A stretch of DNA of 64,000 nt, taken from contig NC_133027.1 in NCBI RefSeq assembly GCF_048771995.1, positions 8,738,001 to 8,802,000 of the forward strand. The letters are read 5' to 3'. Under the pieces are notes generated by a model. It saw only the letters and a program-made list of their open reading frames with translations. It was not told where the DNA came from and did not search any database. Each line of letters begins with the position of its first letter. Position 1 is the first letter of the stretch. The translations under genes were made by a program, and so were the position numbers. Source of the stretch: Taeniopygia guttata (taxonomy: Eukaryota; Chordata; Aves; Passeriformes; Estrildidae). Below are positions 49,586-61,977 of this stretch, piece by piece.

Positions 49586-52500
49586 TGTATTCTGCTAAGT
49601 GAGAACTCTACCATTTGAGATAATTCCCCTTCCTATGTGGAGCAATTTCACATAAAAATATAAATCATATTATTACTATAACTGAGTCTTCATCTATTAT
49701 GCAAGTCTTAGAGAAATTAATAGCACAAGTTTCCCATTTATCAGAAATAGATGAATATTTTGTTCACAAAATAATGATACATAGTAAAAAGATGTGTAAT
49801 GGTAGCTACTGCAAAACCAGTTTGCTGAACAAAGGCATTATCGCATCTGTAGCTACATTATTTTCAGTGATGTTCTTCATAAAAACTTTTGATTATCAAC
49901 CCAAAATGTACTTATTATAATGGATAGAATTCTACATTCAGTATTGTGGCTGCTACTGAGCTACCTAGCTCTCAGTGAACATCACCTTCTTTATGCTTTC
50001 ATCATGATGCTATGATGCTGCAAAGAAGAACAGTTTCAGAAATATTGTACATTTTGCCTCTTGTTCTTACTCAGCTTATCATTAGAAAAATGATGCTGAT
50101 ATGTTGCTAGTGATCATTTCTAATTTCAGCTTTTCAATCCCTCCTTTGGGGGATTGACATGGCTCTGGTGGAATGTCTTCTCAACTTTGTTTCTATGACC
50201 TACAGTGAAGAAAAGTAGAGTTTGCATTACACTCGTACTTTGTGAATGGGATTAGCATTTTCCTTCATAATATTGCTAAACTAGAATTTACATGAGCTTT
50301 AAGAGCGATCACAGAGATCTTGCCACACTTCATGAAAAAAAAAAAAGAAAACTAGATTTTTTTTTCTGTTCCTTTATATGTTTTTTACTCTTCATATCAG
50401 TTTGGATTGTGCCACATTGTCCCAGTCACATGTAAAGACAGCTTTATGTTCAGCTTTCTATAAAAACACAGCAGAAATTCGCAGTCCAGTCTGTTTCCAG
50501 TCTAATCCTGATACATTGATACATTCATTGATACATTCTCTGACATGTCTATACTCATGTAGCCTTTAGTCCATTAGCTGGGGACCTTAAACCACTTTAG
50601 GAAGGAAATTTCTGATTTTCCTGCAATGCTTATTTTTATTTTTAATACACATGACTTTCAGAGTGACTGAGGAGTGACAAGGGAGAGTGACAGATCTGTT
50701 ACTTTCATTTAATTCCCCTTGGAATTTATGTTCAATCCTCTGATAATTGCTTCCATGGCCCCATCTTTCCAGGTAAATTGACAAACTCTGCAAGGTTTCA
50801 TGCTTGTTTTTTTGGTTATTTTATTTTTTTAGCTGTACAAATATTACCATTAAAGGAACTCACAAGCTGGATTTACATTACCTAACTTTTGCCAGGTTCA
50901 AATCTTGCACATATTACTTACTTTGCCTGGCTCCCTCACTAGCCAGTTAATGAAAATAGGTGGGGACTTGGGGACATGAATCCTTGTATTCTAAACTGGA
51001 TTTCTGAAGTTACTTTTCCCTTTATTTCATGACTATTTTTGATGAACATTTATACTGGACACTATTTTTTACCTGTCTGAGTGAGAGTAGAATTAATCCC
51101 ACCTTGTGAGCTAATTTGAAATTTAAGGAAATGCAATCTCTGAAGTATATCTTAAATAGCATTGCTAATGTATTCTTTATCTGTGTTATGCAACCATGAC
51201 CTCAAGTAATGACAGAATGCTGACTTGTCCTCCTGATACTAAAATGAGTTACAGATTAATATGTTACCTGCTTCATAGAGTACTTGTACCAATATTACTA
51301 AATTTTGAAGACAAAATCTGGGCTGAGCCTTACAGTTCTGTTTTACAAACGCAAACTTCTCAGTCTTAAAGCATCAATTTAAAAATCACTGAGTTCTCAA
51401 TATTGCTGAATTAATCAGAACATAAAATTGAATAAATATTGGCTTATGGAGAGACAGATGTTAGTTTGCCAGATAATGTCCTTCATGAAGAGATGAATTA
51501 ATGCATGTTTCTTCCTTCCAAAATTATACTGATGCTCTTTATCTTTCTTTCAGGTACCATTAATTTTAATTAAGGGAATTGTAAGAGCAAAAAGTAAGAT
51601 GAAGGCCACAATGCTAATATGCTATCATTGTCATAAAAGCCAATATATTGACCCAGCTAGTCATGCCTGTTGGCCAAAGGAAATATCAGTTCTGGTCAGA
51701 TATATTTTTTATTTGCAGAGAAAAATAATTTAGAATATACTGACAGGTAATGGAATGTGGCTGGTCTAAAGCCAACCCTCACATTTCAGCAGGAACTACC
51801 ATTCAGAGACTTGAAACAGAACAGATTTATCAAAGTCCACACCCAATGACGAGGCAGAATTTGGATTCATAATCTCTGTCTCAATCTGCTCAGTGATTGT
51901 CAAAGATATGCCACAGAGTGGAGAATGACTGGGAATCATTAACGGGTTTTCTGTTCCAAAAGTATAAAATAGATTATTCTGTAGTTATTACTGATTTTGA
52001 AAATCTTGCTGGAATTGAACAGCATGCTTAAAAAAAGACCAAACACAGCACATTCTGAGGAAGAACCTCTTAGCATAAAATGAGAAACTCAAACAAAAAA
52101 AAAAAGTTTGCAAAGAAATGGATGTATTTTACAGCCTAGCTCAGATCCTCAGTTCCAAAGCACTCTGAAGTCTGCAGAACTGTATCTATTTGTCCCAGTT
52201 TGTGCATCTGATCCAATCTTCCCTTGGAGAGCATGGGGGTAGCACAGACACTGTTGTTGAGATCAGCAGCACTTTTGTACATCTAAGCAGCATGTCTGTG
52301 GAGCCTCCTGGAAAGTTGCATGAGCACAATTAACAGATTGGGCTGGAAAATCACACTGTTTGTGTGATAAGTGCCCCTTCGCAGGGTGCAAGCTGTTCCA
52401 CATCTCCAAACTGTTTTGCTGCTTTTTCCTTTGCACAGGGAGAATCCTCCACAGTGTGTGGCTTAGTGGCAAACTGCCACTGCCAAATGCACGCAGCTAT

Positions 52501-53774
52501 TTAATGTCTTGCTGCTGAGATTTGGGATTTCTTGATGTTCATCTCAAATGTAAAATATATCTGAATCATAATCTCTGTAAGGTTAAAGATTCCAGCAGGG
52601 GAAAAAATGGTATTTTGTCATCCTGTCATCTGAAATTGTTTTATATTTCACACTACAAAGTAAAAATATAAAGGGATCATCACCTAGGTGATAAACTGCC
52701 AGTTTCCAGACAAACATTTTAACTGATTTACACCTGTTTTCCTCTAGGAAAGACTACATTTTATGTGATGCATTTCTTTCTCAACTGATAAATGACAATG
52801 GTGCAAGTATCTTCATCTCGGTGTGAATTGACCCAGATTGTAGTAGAACAAGTTTTTACATTGTGACCAATCAACTTCTAGAAACAAAAAGTGCTGAGAG
52901 TCTAGTTTTGAAACTTTTACAACATTCGGCTGGTGGCAGAGTAATATCTTTAATTATATATTTTATAGAAATGAAACTTGAGGAGAAGATAAAAACCATT
53001 TTCATTGGAGCATATGAATATTTGATTTAATGTCAAATAAGAGTCAGAAAACATAACTCAGTCTTCTTTTTTGCTTTTCATAGTCTTATCATTCCTGTGA
53101 ATATCTCCAAGAGTGTTCCTAAATATGAAACTAAAATAAAACAATTTAAAACCAGTCTGCACAAGGAATTTCAATATATTCCTTCAATTTATACAGCTTT
53201 AAAAATACATATAATGATGAATGATATACTCAATGAAGTGTGATGCTTCTGGAAAGTACTAAAATATTATTTTTACACAGTGTCAGGACACTTACAGGAA
53301 AATGAAGAATCAAAAGTAAAACATCCACAGATACACAGCACTGCACTCCCTGTAACTCTCTTAAAGCTCCCTTTTCCATGATGTGTACCAAACCCACTGG
53401 GAATGTTTAAATTGCCAATGTATTCCTCTTTATTGCATCATGGTTTGCGTGTGCTCTCCCATTTTCTGCATTTTTTTTTTTTTTAATTTTGGTGGAAATA
53501 TTTTAAACAGATGATCTATAACAAGACTACTCAGTATTATGACAATCCATATAAATAACCACGATGACGGCCCATTTTATGATCACATACATGTTTTAAG
53601 ACATTTTATGCAAATTATAAAGAAATGGTCATCATCTCTAAGCATTTAGCATCACTAAGTATCATTCAAATGCGGAATAATTAATATAGTGTACTGCAGA
53701 CTGAGACGGAAAATGTCATATGTCCAGGGAATCCACCTAATATATTATGGTACATGAAATCCAGACAATGTGTT
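49586..53774. other. AT-rich non-coding DNA
   Basis: Nothing recognised. A short GATACATT iteration lies at 50509-50538, a 14-bp perfect palindrome ATCACCTAGGTGAT lies at 52679-52692, and octamer-like ATGCAAAT occurs near 53608. A moderately GC-richer part at 52130-52480 shows no known domain. Confidence 0.55.
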
Positions 53775-53856
53775 TTCCCTTTCCCTCCCCTCCCCTCCCC
53801 TCCCCTCCCCTCCCCTCCCCTCCCCTCCCCTCCCCTCCCCTCCCCTCTCTCCTCTT
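53775..53856 (+). repeat. (TCCCC)n pentanucleotide array
   Basis: Twelve perfect TCCCC units occupy 53786-53845, with impure pyrimidine-only flanks on each side. The minus strand is GGGGA repeated, with many four-G runs one base apart, a classic G-quadruplex-forming arrangement. The plus strand is pure pyrimidine across about 80 bp. Confidence 0.97.
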
Positions 53857-55149
53857 TTTACCTTATTTGAGTTTAGCTAGTTTCAAGAAGAAGTAATAGT
53901 TTCAAAAATATGTGTTTTCCAGCCAGCATCAGAATAGGGAAGATTATAAGGAGCTACAGGTGGGATACATTACTCATTCACAACAAAGTTTAACTAGAAC
54001 TACTTCAATGATTATCAGCATTGGGAATATCCCATTAGTGTAACTGGGGAAATTCACAGGGAAATCTTAGTAGAACTGCATTGAGTAGTCAGAGAAAAAT
54101 CAGGTCAGGATTCAGAGTGGGGAGAAAAATTTACTAGCTCAGTTCTAGGGATAAAGAACCAGAGATTTGATTTTAAGGCATTTGAGATCTTGCTTGCTTA
54201 TGGAGTATCCTCAGGTTGCTGAGTCTCAGGGATGTGTTTTCATAATGAAATTCAGCAAAGAAATGTCTCAATGCTTGCTACTATTCAGTATTCCTCAGGG
54301 TCCAGAATTTGGTAGCTGAGGGTCGTTAATGAAACTCTACAAATATTTAGGTTTTGTTTTTAGTAGCATATGACCTGTCCCACTATGCAGTTAAGCATAG
54401 TGGGAAATGTAGCTCCTCTGAAATAAAAGCTTACAAAATCAGGACTAGCTTCTGAATGCTAAACATATTTGCCTTTTTCTCTTTAACCTGTAGATAATAA
54501 TATTAATATCATAATTATCAATAATATTAACTGCTATTATTTTAGGATCTAGCTCAAAATGACATGACTTTTATGATATTACTAAAGAAATATGATTTTT
54601 ATAGTCTCTTACTGCTGGAAGGGGAATAAAATTTAGAAGATAAGAGTTTTGAAAGACTTTTTTCCTTTCTGCCCAGCAAAATAAATCCTTATTTCATCTT
54701 TACATTTTATGACAAAATTAATTTATAACTGTAAAATTAATATATAAAAATTATGAGAAACATAAGAAAGGCTTTGAAAACCACAGAAGAATTTTGCAGA
54801 TTAAAGGTCTTCTTTTGAGGCACAGCTCCAGAAAACATTTACTTTTTGTCTCAGAGAAATGAAAGCATAAAAGTATGTGTACAGTTTTGATCAACTTCTC
54901 CTCTTGACCAAAAAGACATACAATTCACCTTATCAAGGCAGCACCACTACTTTTTTAAGGGAGGAACTGTGCTTTGCAATGCCATGTAGACAGACAGGTA
55001 CTGTCTTTTAATAATCTACAGGGATATAAAGAGCACTGGTGGTTCAGCTCTCCTGTGCCCTTGAGCTTCTGCTCATGTATTTGCTTCAGCGAAGTTTCAA
55101 GATATGTCTTCTCGCTCAAGGGCTCTCTCTGCCATGTCACTGACATTGC
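53857..55149. other. AT-rich non-coding DNA
   Basis: No gene recognised. It contains one strong hairpin (listed at 54378) and an ATTAATAT-rich patch at 54490-54545. Confidence 0.55.
54378..54405. repeat. Perfect hairpin, 11-bp stem; ZNF143-like word
   Basis: TCCCACTATGC and GCATAGTGGGA pair perfectly around AGTTAA. On the minus strand the right arm and flank read CTACATTTCCCACTATGC, close to the ZNF143/STAF site form CTACAATTCCCAGAATGC that I know from promoters. No CpG island or gene start is nearby, so regulatory function is speculative. Confidence 0.55.
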
Positions 55150-55362
55150 TCAGAGCAAGATTTTTAACCCAGAGGGTGGTTGGGTACAGGAACAGCTCCC
55201 CTGGAAAATGGTCATGGCACCAAGCCTGACAGAGCTCAAGAAATATTTGGACATTGTTCTCAGGCACATATTGTGATTATTGGGGCTGTCCTGTGGAGGG
55301 CCAAGAGATGGACTAGACAATACTTGTGGATCCCTTCTAAGGAGATTCTGTGATTCTCTGGA
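55150..55362 (+). mobile_element. CR1 LINE 3' end with octamer tail
   Basis: In plus orientation the landmarks are CCAGAGGGTGGTTGGGTACA, GGAAAATGGTCATGGCACC, AAGCCTGACAGAGCTCAAG, GGGGCTGTCCTGTGGAGGG and a tail ATTCTGTGATTCTCTG at 55345-55360. It is clearly CR1, of a different subtype from the copies at 3.3 and 49 kb. The open frame 54974-55276 ends inside it and is not an independent gene. Confidence 0.92.
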
Positions 55363-56115
55363 ATGTTTTGGCTATGTGGTCCTCCCTAGAAGGTCCTTAA
55401 ACTTGCATGCCTCAAGGGCAGCTGTTTATGAGATGACATGTAAAGGTCTCCTCCGGCAACAGCCCCTCAGTTGCTGTCATCTTTAACCCAGGTCACAACA
55501 CTGGGAATCTGCTTCCTGATTCACTCTTATATGGGGACAGTGTGGAAATGCACATTTTATAGCACATGGTCCTGATGCCTTTGTCAAGGAATTTCCTCAT
55601 TTGAGCACCCAGGAGCCACTCTGGCAGTCACACTGGCACCCCCAGAGACATCAGCTGCTGTGACCAAAGCCCTTTTGCAGTGGGTGGCTCCAGTGATCCG
55701 ATGAGTGCCCTGTTTGATCCCCTACACACCCCACTCTCATGTAGTCAGACCATCTTTTCTTACATTCTTGACTCTAAGTTTCCCATAGCAGGGTCTCAAC
55801 TGTCTCATTCCATAAAGTCATTTATTCATGGCCTAGCAACAAGGAAGAAGATCAAGCTGCTTCCCAGGAGGGACTCCAAACAAAAGAATTCCTAGGCTTT
55901 TAAACAAAGGTCTTGATCTTCCTCCTTAGTCCTTGGCCTCTTGTTGAATAAAATATGGTAGGGTGGTCTCTGATAGGCTAAGGGCCAGGGCAGTCAAGGA
56001 GATATTGGTCAGTAATTTCAGCTGGTCATTTGTGGGTTTTGTGGATTGCTTCTTCATGATCAATGCTTTCCTCATCAAAGGCTTCTGTCAAAGATAGAGA
56101 AGATTTATTATACCA
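55363..56115. other. GC-richer block, unclassified; possible LTR remnant
   Basis: The segment right of the CR1 is less AT-rich than the surroundings. On the minus strand it has GAATAAATGACTTTATGG around 55810-55830, a polyadenylation-signal-like word in an LTR-like setting, and it could start with TGTTGGTATAATAAATC near 56105-56121. I find neither matching termini nor a target duplication. It may be an old LTR or just unique sequence. Confidence 0.25.
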
Positions 56116-57202
56116 ACACAGTAATCAATGCCCCTTAACGTTAAGGAGGAAATACATTTTTAAACTCTTTGAAGTTGCAAAGAATAAAACTCTAAATTTG
56201 GCTCCTCAAATACAGATCTCTTGTTGAACAGTATTACAAGTAGCTGCTGATCAGGAATGTGAAGAAACTACCCAGTTACACATCAATGTACAAATATAAA
56301 TAAAATTATTGTGTTATAAGATTAAAATAAGAATGCTTCATCCTTGAAGGAGATGCATCATTCCTTTGTTTGTATAGCTTCATGCAAAGCTCTTTTATTC
56401 CTAACTTCATCCAGGAAAACAGGAGGAAAATATATGTAACTTATATTTTAATCTTCATTATTTCCTTAACTCTTGGTGGGTTTGTTTTTCAAATAATTGC
56501 TTTCACATAATCCAGAAGTTCTTCAGAAAGATGAAACTTATTAACATATACTCTTTTAAACTAAAAATGGGCTGATCTCTTAAGGTTTTTCTGCATGTAT
56601 TGTACTCTTAGATGAACAAGAAAGTTTCCTATTCATGTGTTCTTCTGAAAGCGACCCCTCTCTTTCATTGTGATCTAGATTTTGGGATTTGAGATGCCTG
56701 TTGTGGGTTTTGCCATATTAAGAGAGAAATGTCATTTTACATCTTACGAATACAGTTGGGCAGTGATCAACTGCATCTGATCAGTACTACAGTTCCATTT
56801 GCTTCTTCATGAAGACACTAAATATGCAATCTGTATAAAAAAATTCTACAGAATGTCAAATTGTTTTAATCATGCTGTGACCCCTATTCAAGTTGTCTCA
56901 AAGATCAAATCTTAGTTAAAAGGCAAAGACAGTACAAAAGTACTATATCTATCTTCAAATGCTCAAAGCATGTATCACTCTTTTGACTCTGATGATTTTT
57001 AATGCATTTCACTGTCAAGAAACAGAGAAAGAATTCAATTTTATGTATAAACTGGTTCATCTAATTATACTGATTTTTTTTTTAGAAAATACAAATTAGT
57101 TGCAAGTAAATGTAAGAGCTTGGGTGAACTGTTTTATGGTGTGATTTTCTTTCCTAAGTTTATGTTCAACTAAGCTGGTTTTCAGACTTTACATCATCTT
57201 CT
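56116..57202. other. AT-rich non-coding DNA
   Basis: Nothing recognised. Confidence 0.55.
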
Positions 57203-57350
57203 GAGTACTATTCATGGCCTTGGCTTTGGCCAGTGGTGGGTTTCTATTGGAGCTGTCTGGCATTGGCTGTGTGAGACAGGGGAAAGCTTCCAGCAGCTTC
57301 TCACCAAGGCCCCTCCTGTAGTCCAAACCTTGCCACACAAACCCAGCATA
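57203..57350 (-). mobile_element. LTR fragment, same family as the solo LTR
   Basis: The block contains TTTGGCCAGTGG, GAAAGCTTCCAGCAGCTTCTC and CCTTGCCACACAAACCCAGCA. The same order appears at the right end of the solo LTR (TTTTGGCCAGCAG and GGAAGCTTCCAGGAGATTCTC at 7764-7848). It is the first part of the LTR (U3 side) read on the minus strand, with its outer edge near 57348-57350. Everything beyond about 150 bp is lost. It is separate from the LTR piece at 57838-58298, which runs the other way. Confidence 0.8.
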
Positions 57351-57837
57351 ACTCATAACTCACTGTGAATTTCACAATTGTGCTTTAAGACAACTGCAAA
57401 CCAAATCATGGTAAAAAACTCCTGATGTTTCTATATAGATCCAATATGGTTGTCTCACATAAGCATTAACATGAAAATATGAAATGTATCCCTGAACTAC
57501 AGATAAAATCAAGGTAAAGTATGGACATCTTACGCAGCTCTCAATTTTTTCAAGAAATGTTGATAAAAGTGTTTAGGTACTTTGGTTTCAAGTAGGAATT
57601 TTTAAGACAATTATAAACATTCTAGATTGATGCTGATTTTCATCAAAAGTTTTTACTTTAAAAAACAAAGGAAAGAAGAAAAAATGGGAGCTTCACACAG
57701 AAAAATACATTTTTCTTCCCTGAGTTCTTCAGCCAAGAGTTTTCCCATCCAGAAGAAAAAAGGTAAGGAAAGAGCTCGGAATAATTATTTCCCCCCCTTG
57801 TTTTGCAGTCAGTTTCAGGATAGGTGATTTTTTTAAA
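57351..57837. other. AT-rich spacer between two LTR fragments
   Basis: No feature recognised. At its right end, CCCCCCCTTGTTTTGCAG (about 57791-57808) looks like a splice acceptor, but the frame after it closes at once. Confidence 0.5.
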
Positions 57838-58298
57838 CTGGGACATATTCACCTGTAGCCATCTGAAAACTTGGGTGCCTGACCTATGTTGAATCAGAAG
57901 ACTGTGAGGATTCCTCCCCCTGAGGAGGAGGAGCAGCAGAGACAACGTGTGATGAACCAACCACAGCCCCCATTTCCCACCCCCTCTCCCTGCTGGGTGG
58001 AGGAGAGAGAGAAATTCGGGAGTGAAATTGAGTCCAGGAAGAAGGGAGGCAGAAGGTGTTTTTAAGATTTGTTTTGATTTCTCCACTTTCCTACTCTGGT
58101 TTGAATGGCTATACATTAAGCTAACTTCTTTAAGATGAGCCTGTTTTGCTCATGGTGGTCACTGGTGAGTGATCTCTCCCTGCTTTTATCTCAATCCACA
58201 AAATTTTCATATTATTTTCTCTCTATCTGGTTTATGGAAAGAGATAAATAGAGTATCTTTGATGGGTAGTGGCATCCAGCCAGGGTCAACCCACCACA
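57838..58298 (+). mobile_element. LTR 3' part, same family, opposite orientation
   Basis: The plus strand ends GGCATCCAGCCAGGGTCAAC then CCACCACA at 58298. Its reverse complement matches the left end of the solo LTR (TGT-ATGG-TTGAC-CTGGC-ATGCCA). Further left, GATTTGTTTTGATTTCTCC, GAGCCTGTTTTGCTCATGG and AGTGATCTCTCCCTGC are also family landmarks. In family sense this is the R-U5 side on the plus strand. The left part (57838-57900) is diverged and the rest of the LTR is missing. No primer-binding site or internal retroviral sequence follows. A 152-codon minus frame at 57658-58116 is an artefact. Confidence 0.82.
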
Positions 58299-59241
58299 CA
58301 AGTTAAGATATTATTGATTGTTGATCTACAGATCAACATGGATACATACAGTAAATCAATATAAAAAAATTAGAAATATAATTTCTCTTATTTTTAGCAA
58401 AAAAATTATTGTCATCTAATAACACATACATTAAAAAGATGACTTAATAGAATTTTTTCTTCTTTAGCTTTCCCCAGAAAATATGTGAAAAAGTAATTTT
58501 GATTAGAGGTATTTTGATTTATAAAACATATCAAACATTTACCAATAAAAATAGAAGGTCTGCTATTGCCAATTTTATGACTAACAGTTTCTTCTTTACA
58601 CTTATTAATCTTACTATATATGTCTCTACCACATGTAGTCATGCATTTCTCTTGCATTTCTAAAGGAACTTCAGAAAATTTTAAACTTTATAATTGCTTG
58701 GGATTTTAATTGTATGTTACAGATAAATGTGTATAAATTCCAAAGCACTGACACTCCAATACTTTAAACCAGGAAAGTGCTGAAACATTTTGTAACAGCA
58801 GATTGAAGTTAAATCAGCTATTGAAGTGGAGATAAAATGCTGTCAAAAGGCAGCAAATATTTTTTGCTGACATCCACTGCACTTATTTAAGAACTGATTA
58901 TTTTCTAGTATCTCAAACTTTGAAATTAAGCGTCTGACTTTTCCAAAGAATCAATTTCTTGGTTCACGCATTAATATGACACTAGATTAAGCATTTGCAA
59001 CACAATTTTAGAAGAAGAAATGAATTTCATGTGGAGACATGTGTATTCAAGTATTTCCCACCTTTGCCTATTGCTCCTGTTAGAGTAAAGGTCTCATTGC
59101 AGAGTTGGAGCTACTTGGAAGAATTTTGTCAGTACTTATTTTGTGCTCTATTGGGTCTCTTGCCCAGAGATGGAAAATTCATGTTTCAAGTCCACATCTT
59201 GTACTGATGCTGTGTCTGCTAACTTGCATGAAGCGTTGCTG

Positions 59242-59261
59242 TTCCAGCCGGAGGGCTGGAA
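59242..59261. repeat. GC-rich hairpin, 8-bp stem with GGAG loop
   Basis: TTCCAGCC and GGCTGGAA pair perfectly around GGAG. It is short, but GC-rich in an AT-rich setting. Confidence 0.55.
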
Positions 59262-59638
59262 GGCAAAATAAATCTTGTGATAAGAGCCAATATGTTTCAG
59301 TAGAGGTTGTTGAGATCAACTGATGGATTGTTTCAGGATCTGACTGAATAATTCTCCCAGGGCCAGTCTGCAGCAGACTGAGCTGTGTTGCTTTGCTCAC
59401 GATGAACTGCTCCCAGGGTAGGATGAGGAAGGGAAGGCACCTCTGTCTTAGCATGAACTCTGCTCAGCATGAGGTTGCTAATCATTTCACCAAAATTTAA
59501 GGGAGGGTTTTCTTCTCCTCCTAAGACAGACACTTTCATTTGTTTGGCTGGATTAATCTCTATGGCTTATAATGTGAGTGTGGCACAAGAACTTTAAATG
59601 TACAAAGTAAGATAAAATCAATCACACTCTAGATATCT

Positions 59639-59660
59639 CTGCTGTAGACATCTACAGCAG
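59639..59660. repeat. Perfect hairpin, 10-bp stem
   Basis: CTGCTGTAGA and TCTACAGCAG pair exactly with two bases between. A G-T wobble and one more pair extend the stem to 12. No neighbouring gene suggests a role. Confidence 0.65.
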
Positions 59661-61632
59661 GGCTAGTTTCTAAGTGTTCCTTTATAGCCATTGAAAAGGA
59701 TAGACACTTTTATGTGCAATTCATTTGATCTATTTTAGACGTGTACTTTAGGATGAGATGAATTGTACACTAGAAACTCTCATTTCTCTCTATTGAATTT
59801 AGAGGGAATCTAGGGTGACTAGTTCAGGTGCAGACATCTGCATTTGCTTTTAATTAATTGAATCCCTCCGCAGTATCTCTGATGCTTCCAAGAAATATTG
59901 GGTGGACTTAAACATATGCTTGTAGGATTTTTGTAACCAGGAACATTAGATTTACTCTGTATTGTATGCAGACAATCTGTTTATCCATCAGCCAAGGGCT
60001 TCTTGCAACTGCTATTTTTACTCTATTTGTTTAATGGAGAATTCACACATATTTCTACGCAGTAACCCAGAAAGTAGGAATATGGCACTTTGAAGCTTAA
60101 AGTTAATTACATATTTATTCCCTATACATCTTGAGTTATTCTCCAACTGATAATAAATTGCTGCGGACTTCATCAGCAACATGAACTTCCTTCCAGGGCT
60201 GCATGGGGTGAACCTTGCTGGTCAGCTGTTGGTGGAAAAGAAAGGAAAATTGTGAGAAAGTATAATTTTGCTTGTTCCTCTTCTTTTCCCTGCTCTTTGA
60301 GTGCAGTAATATTCCCATCTAGCTACTATAAATTAAATAATATAATTTGAATAGAAATTAAATAGTGCACTATGTTGCAACCAGAGAAATCTGATTTCAA
60401 AATTGTCCAACACATCTCAGTGGCCATTGACTTACTTCCTTGGACTACTGGAAGCAGTGATAGTTACATGGTTTTCTCTCTTGGCCTTTTCTGCCAACAC
60501 AAAGCTAAAAGTACCTGCTGTACATGCTGCAGGGAAGCTCACACTGGGATAAGTGAATTGCTCATGTGTGCTTACCATACACCTACATTCAGCATATTCA
60601 GATATTTAAATGGAAGGGATTTTGTTTTATTTTTGGAGCTCAAAGCTTTCAAATGGTGCAAATATCTGTAAGTTTGGCTGACAATTAAGACTGAAGTATC
60701 AAAGTAAAAGTCAGAAAGGGGAATATGAATCACCTCAGGAACATCTTCCATAGACTCAGATCTTTGAAATAAGTCCTTGTTCAGAAAGAAAAAAGAAGAT
60801 GCTTGTCCTGGAAAGTAAAGAAAACTCAAGGATGTTCTCACCATAAAACTGACAATTCAGAAAAGAAATAAGTGTTATTCCTGAAAAAGCTTAATATTTC
60901 AAGAGTTTTGTTGGTTTTCTTTTTTTGCTTCTGTGGCTACTGTGTCCCCAGACCCAAAACACAGACTGGTAGAACTGAATAAAACATTTTCTCGTAACTA
61001 ATGAATATTTGTTAGCATATTTTTTTTTTTTCAACAGCTGCTACACCTTTGATTAGAGATCTGTTTTTAACTAGTTATATGGTTTTAGCTAAAATTTGAC
61101 AGGTGTATCTTTTAAAAAGAATTTTCTTAAAAACTTATATTGATACAAAACCATTATATTTGAGGCATTTCAGACCAACCAGCTTTGACAATGCAATTGC
61201 TTTAGGCTTTCATAGCTATGACAATAGCATCCCTTTGGACTATAGTAGATCGAGTCCCCTGAGCTGGATCAACATCATCTCAGCCTAATAATGAGTATAA
61301 CTTTTATGTCTCTAGTCCTTGATCAGTATTTTGATTCACTTTCCTGTGTTCATTGTTCTTTTGACAATTAGTCCATATAGTCTTAAATTTTCTTTATATT
61401 TTATATACTATCTATATTCTACTCTAATACTATTTTAATAATACTGTATATATTTGTTCTTGCATTTCTGTCTCAGAAATATTTAGAAAAGGGTTCCCTG
61501 GAAATAATCCTCAACAAAGAGTATCTCAGTGTTTCTCTTTGTGTTAAAACAGCAAACAAAAAACTCCAAATTTTTGTTTTTAAAAAGAACTCCCATCCAT
61601 CAAAAAACCCACTAGAAACAACAGAAATGGAC

Positions 61633-61649
61633 AAAAAAAAAAAAAAAAA
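61633..61649. repeat. poly(A) run
   Basis: Seventeen A in a row. No processed gene or retroposon is recognisable to its left. Confidence 0.85.
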
Positions 61650-61957
61650 GAAAATGGGCACTAATTACTAATTTTCCTTTCTGATCCACTACTCTTCTGG
61701 CTTGTTTCACTATCATCTTTGCATGTCTTGCTGATTTCAGTTCCCAATGAACCCAAGGGGGAATTTAGAGCACCTCTTTAATCATCACTTTCTGAACCTG
61801 GGGCAATGATTCTGAGAAGCTGTTTGCACAGCAATATAAAAAGGAAAGGAATTATAGAAAATGTGTCCCTCTAATCAGCACTTGTGGTAAAATATATGTT
61901 AATAAAAAAAAGTATTCCCCTTCCATTCATAATTTATAGAGCAGATAGATCGGAACT

Positions 61958-61977
61958 CACACACTATCTAGTGTGTG
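61958..61977. repeat. Perfect inverted repeat, 9-bp arms
   Basis: CACACACTA and TAGTGTGTG are separated by two bases. Partly simple-sequence in nature. Confidence 0.55.

Noticed and set aside
54974..55276. Plus-strand open frame of 100 codons
   Set aside because: Its second half is the CR1 3' end; the first half has no recognisable origin, so it is not a gene.
57781..57830. Acceptor-like pyrimidine tract ending GCAG
   Set aside because: The following frames close quickly and the site lies directly beside a degenerate LTR.
57658..58116. Minus-strand open frame of 152 codons
   Set aside because: It overlaps the LTR fragment antisense to its inferred sense and shows no domain.
61633..61649. 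poly(A) run as the end of a processed pseudogene
   Set aside because: The sequence to its left shows no recognisable cDNA-like frame and no flanking target duplication was seen.
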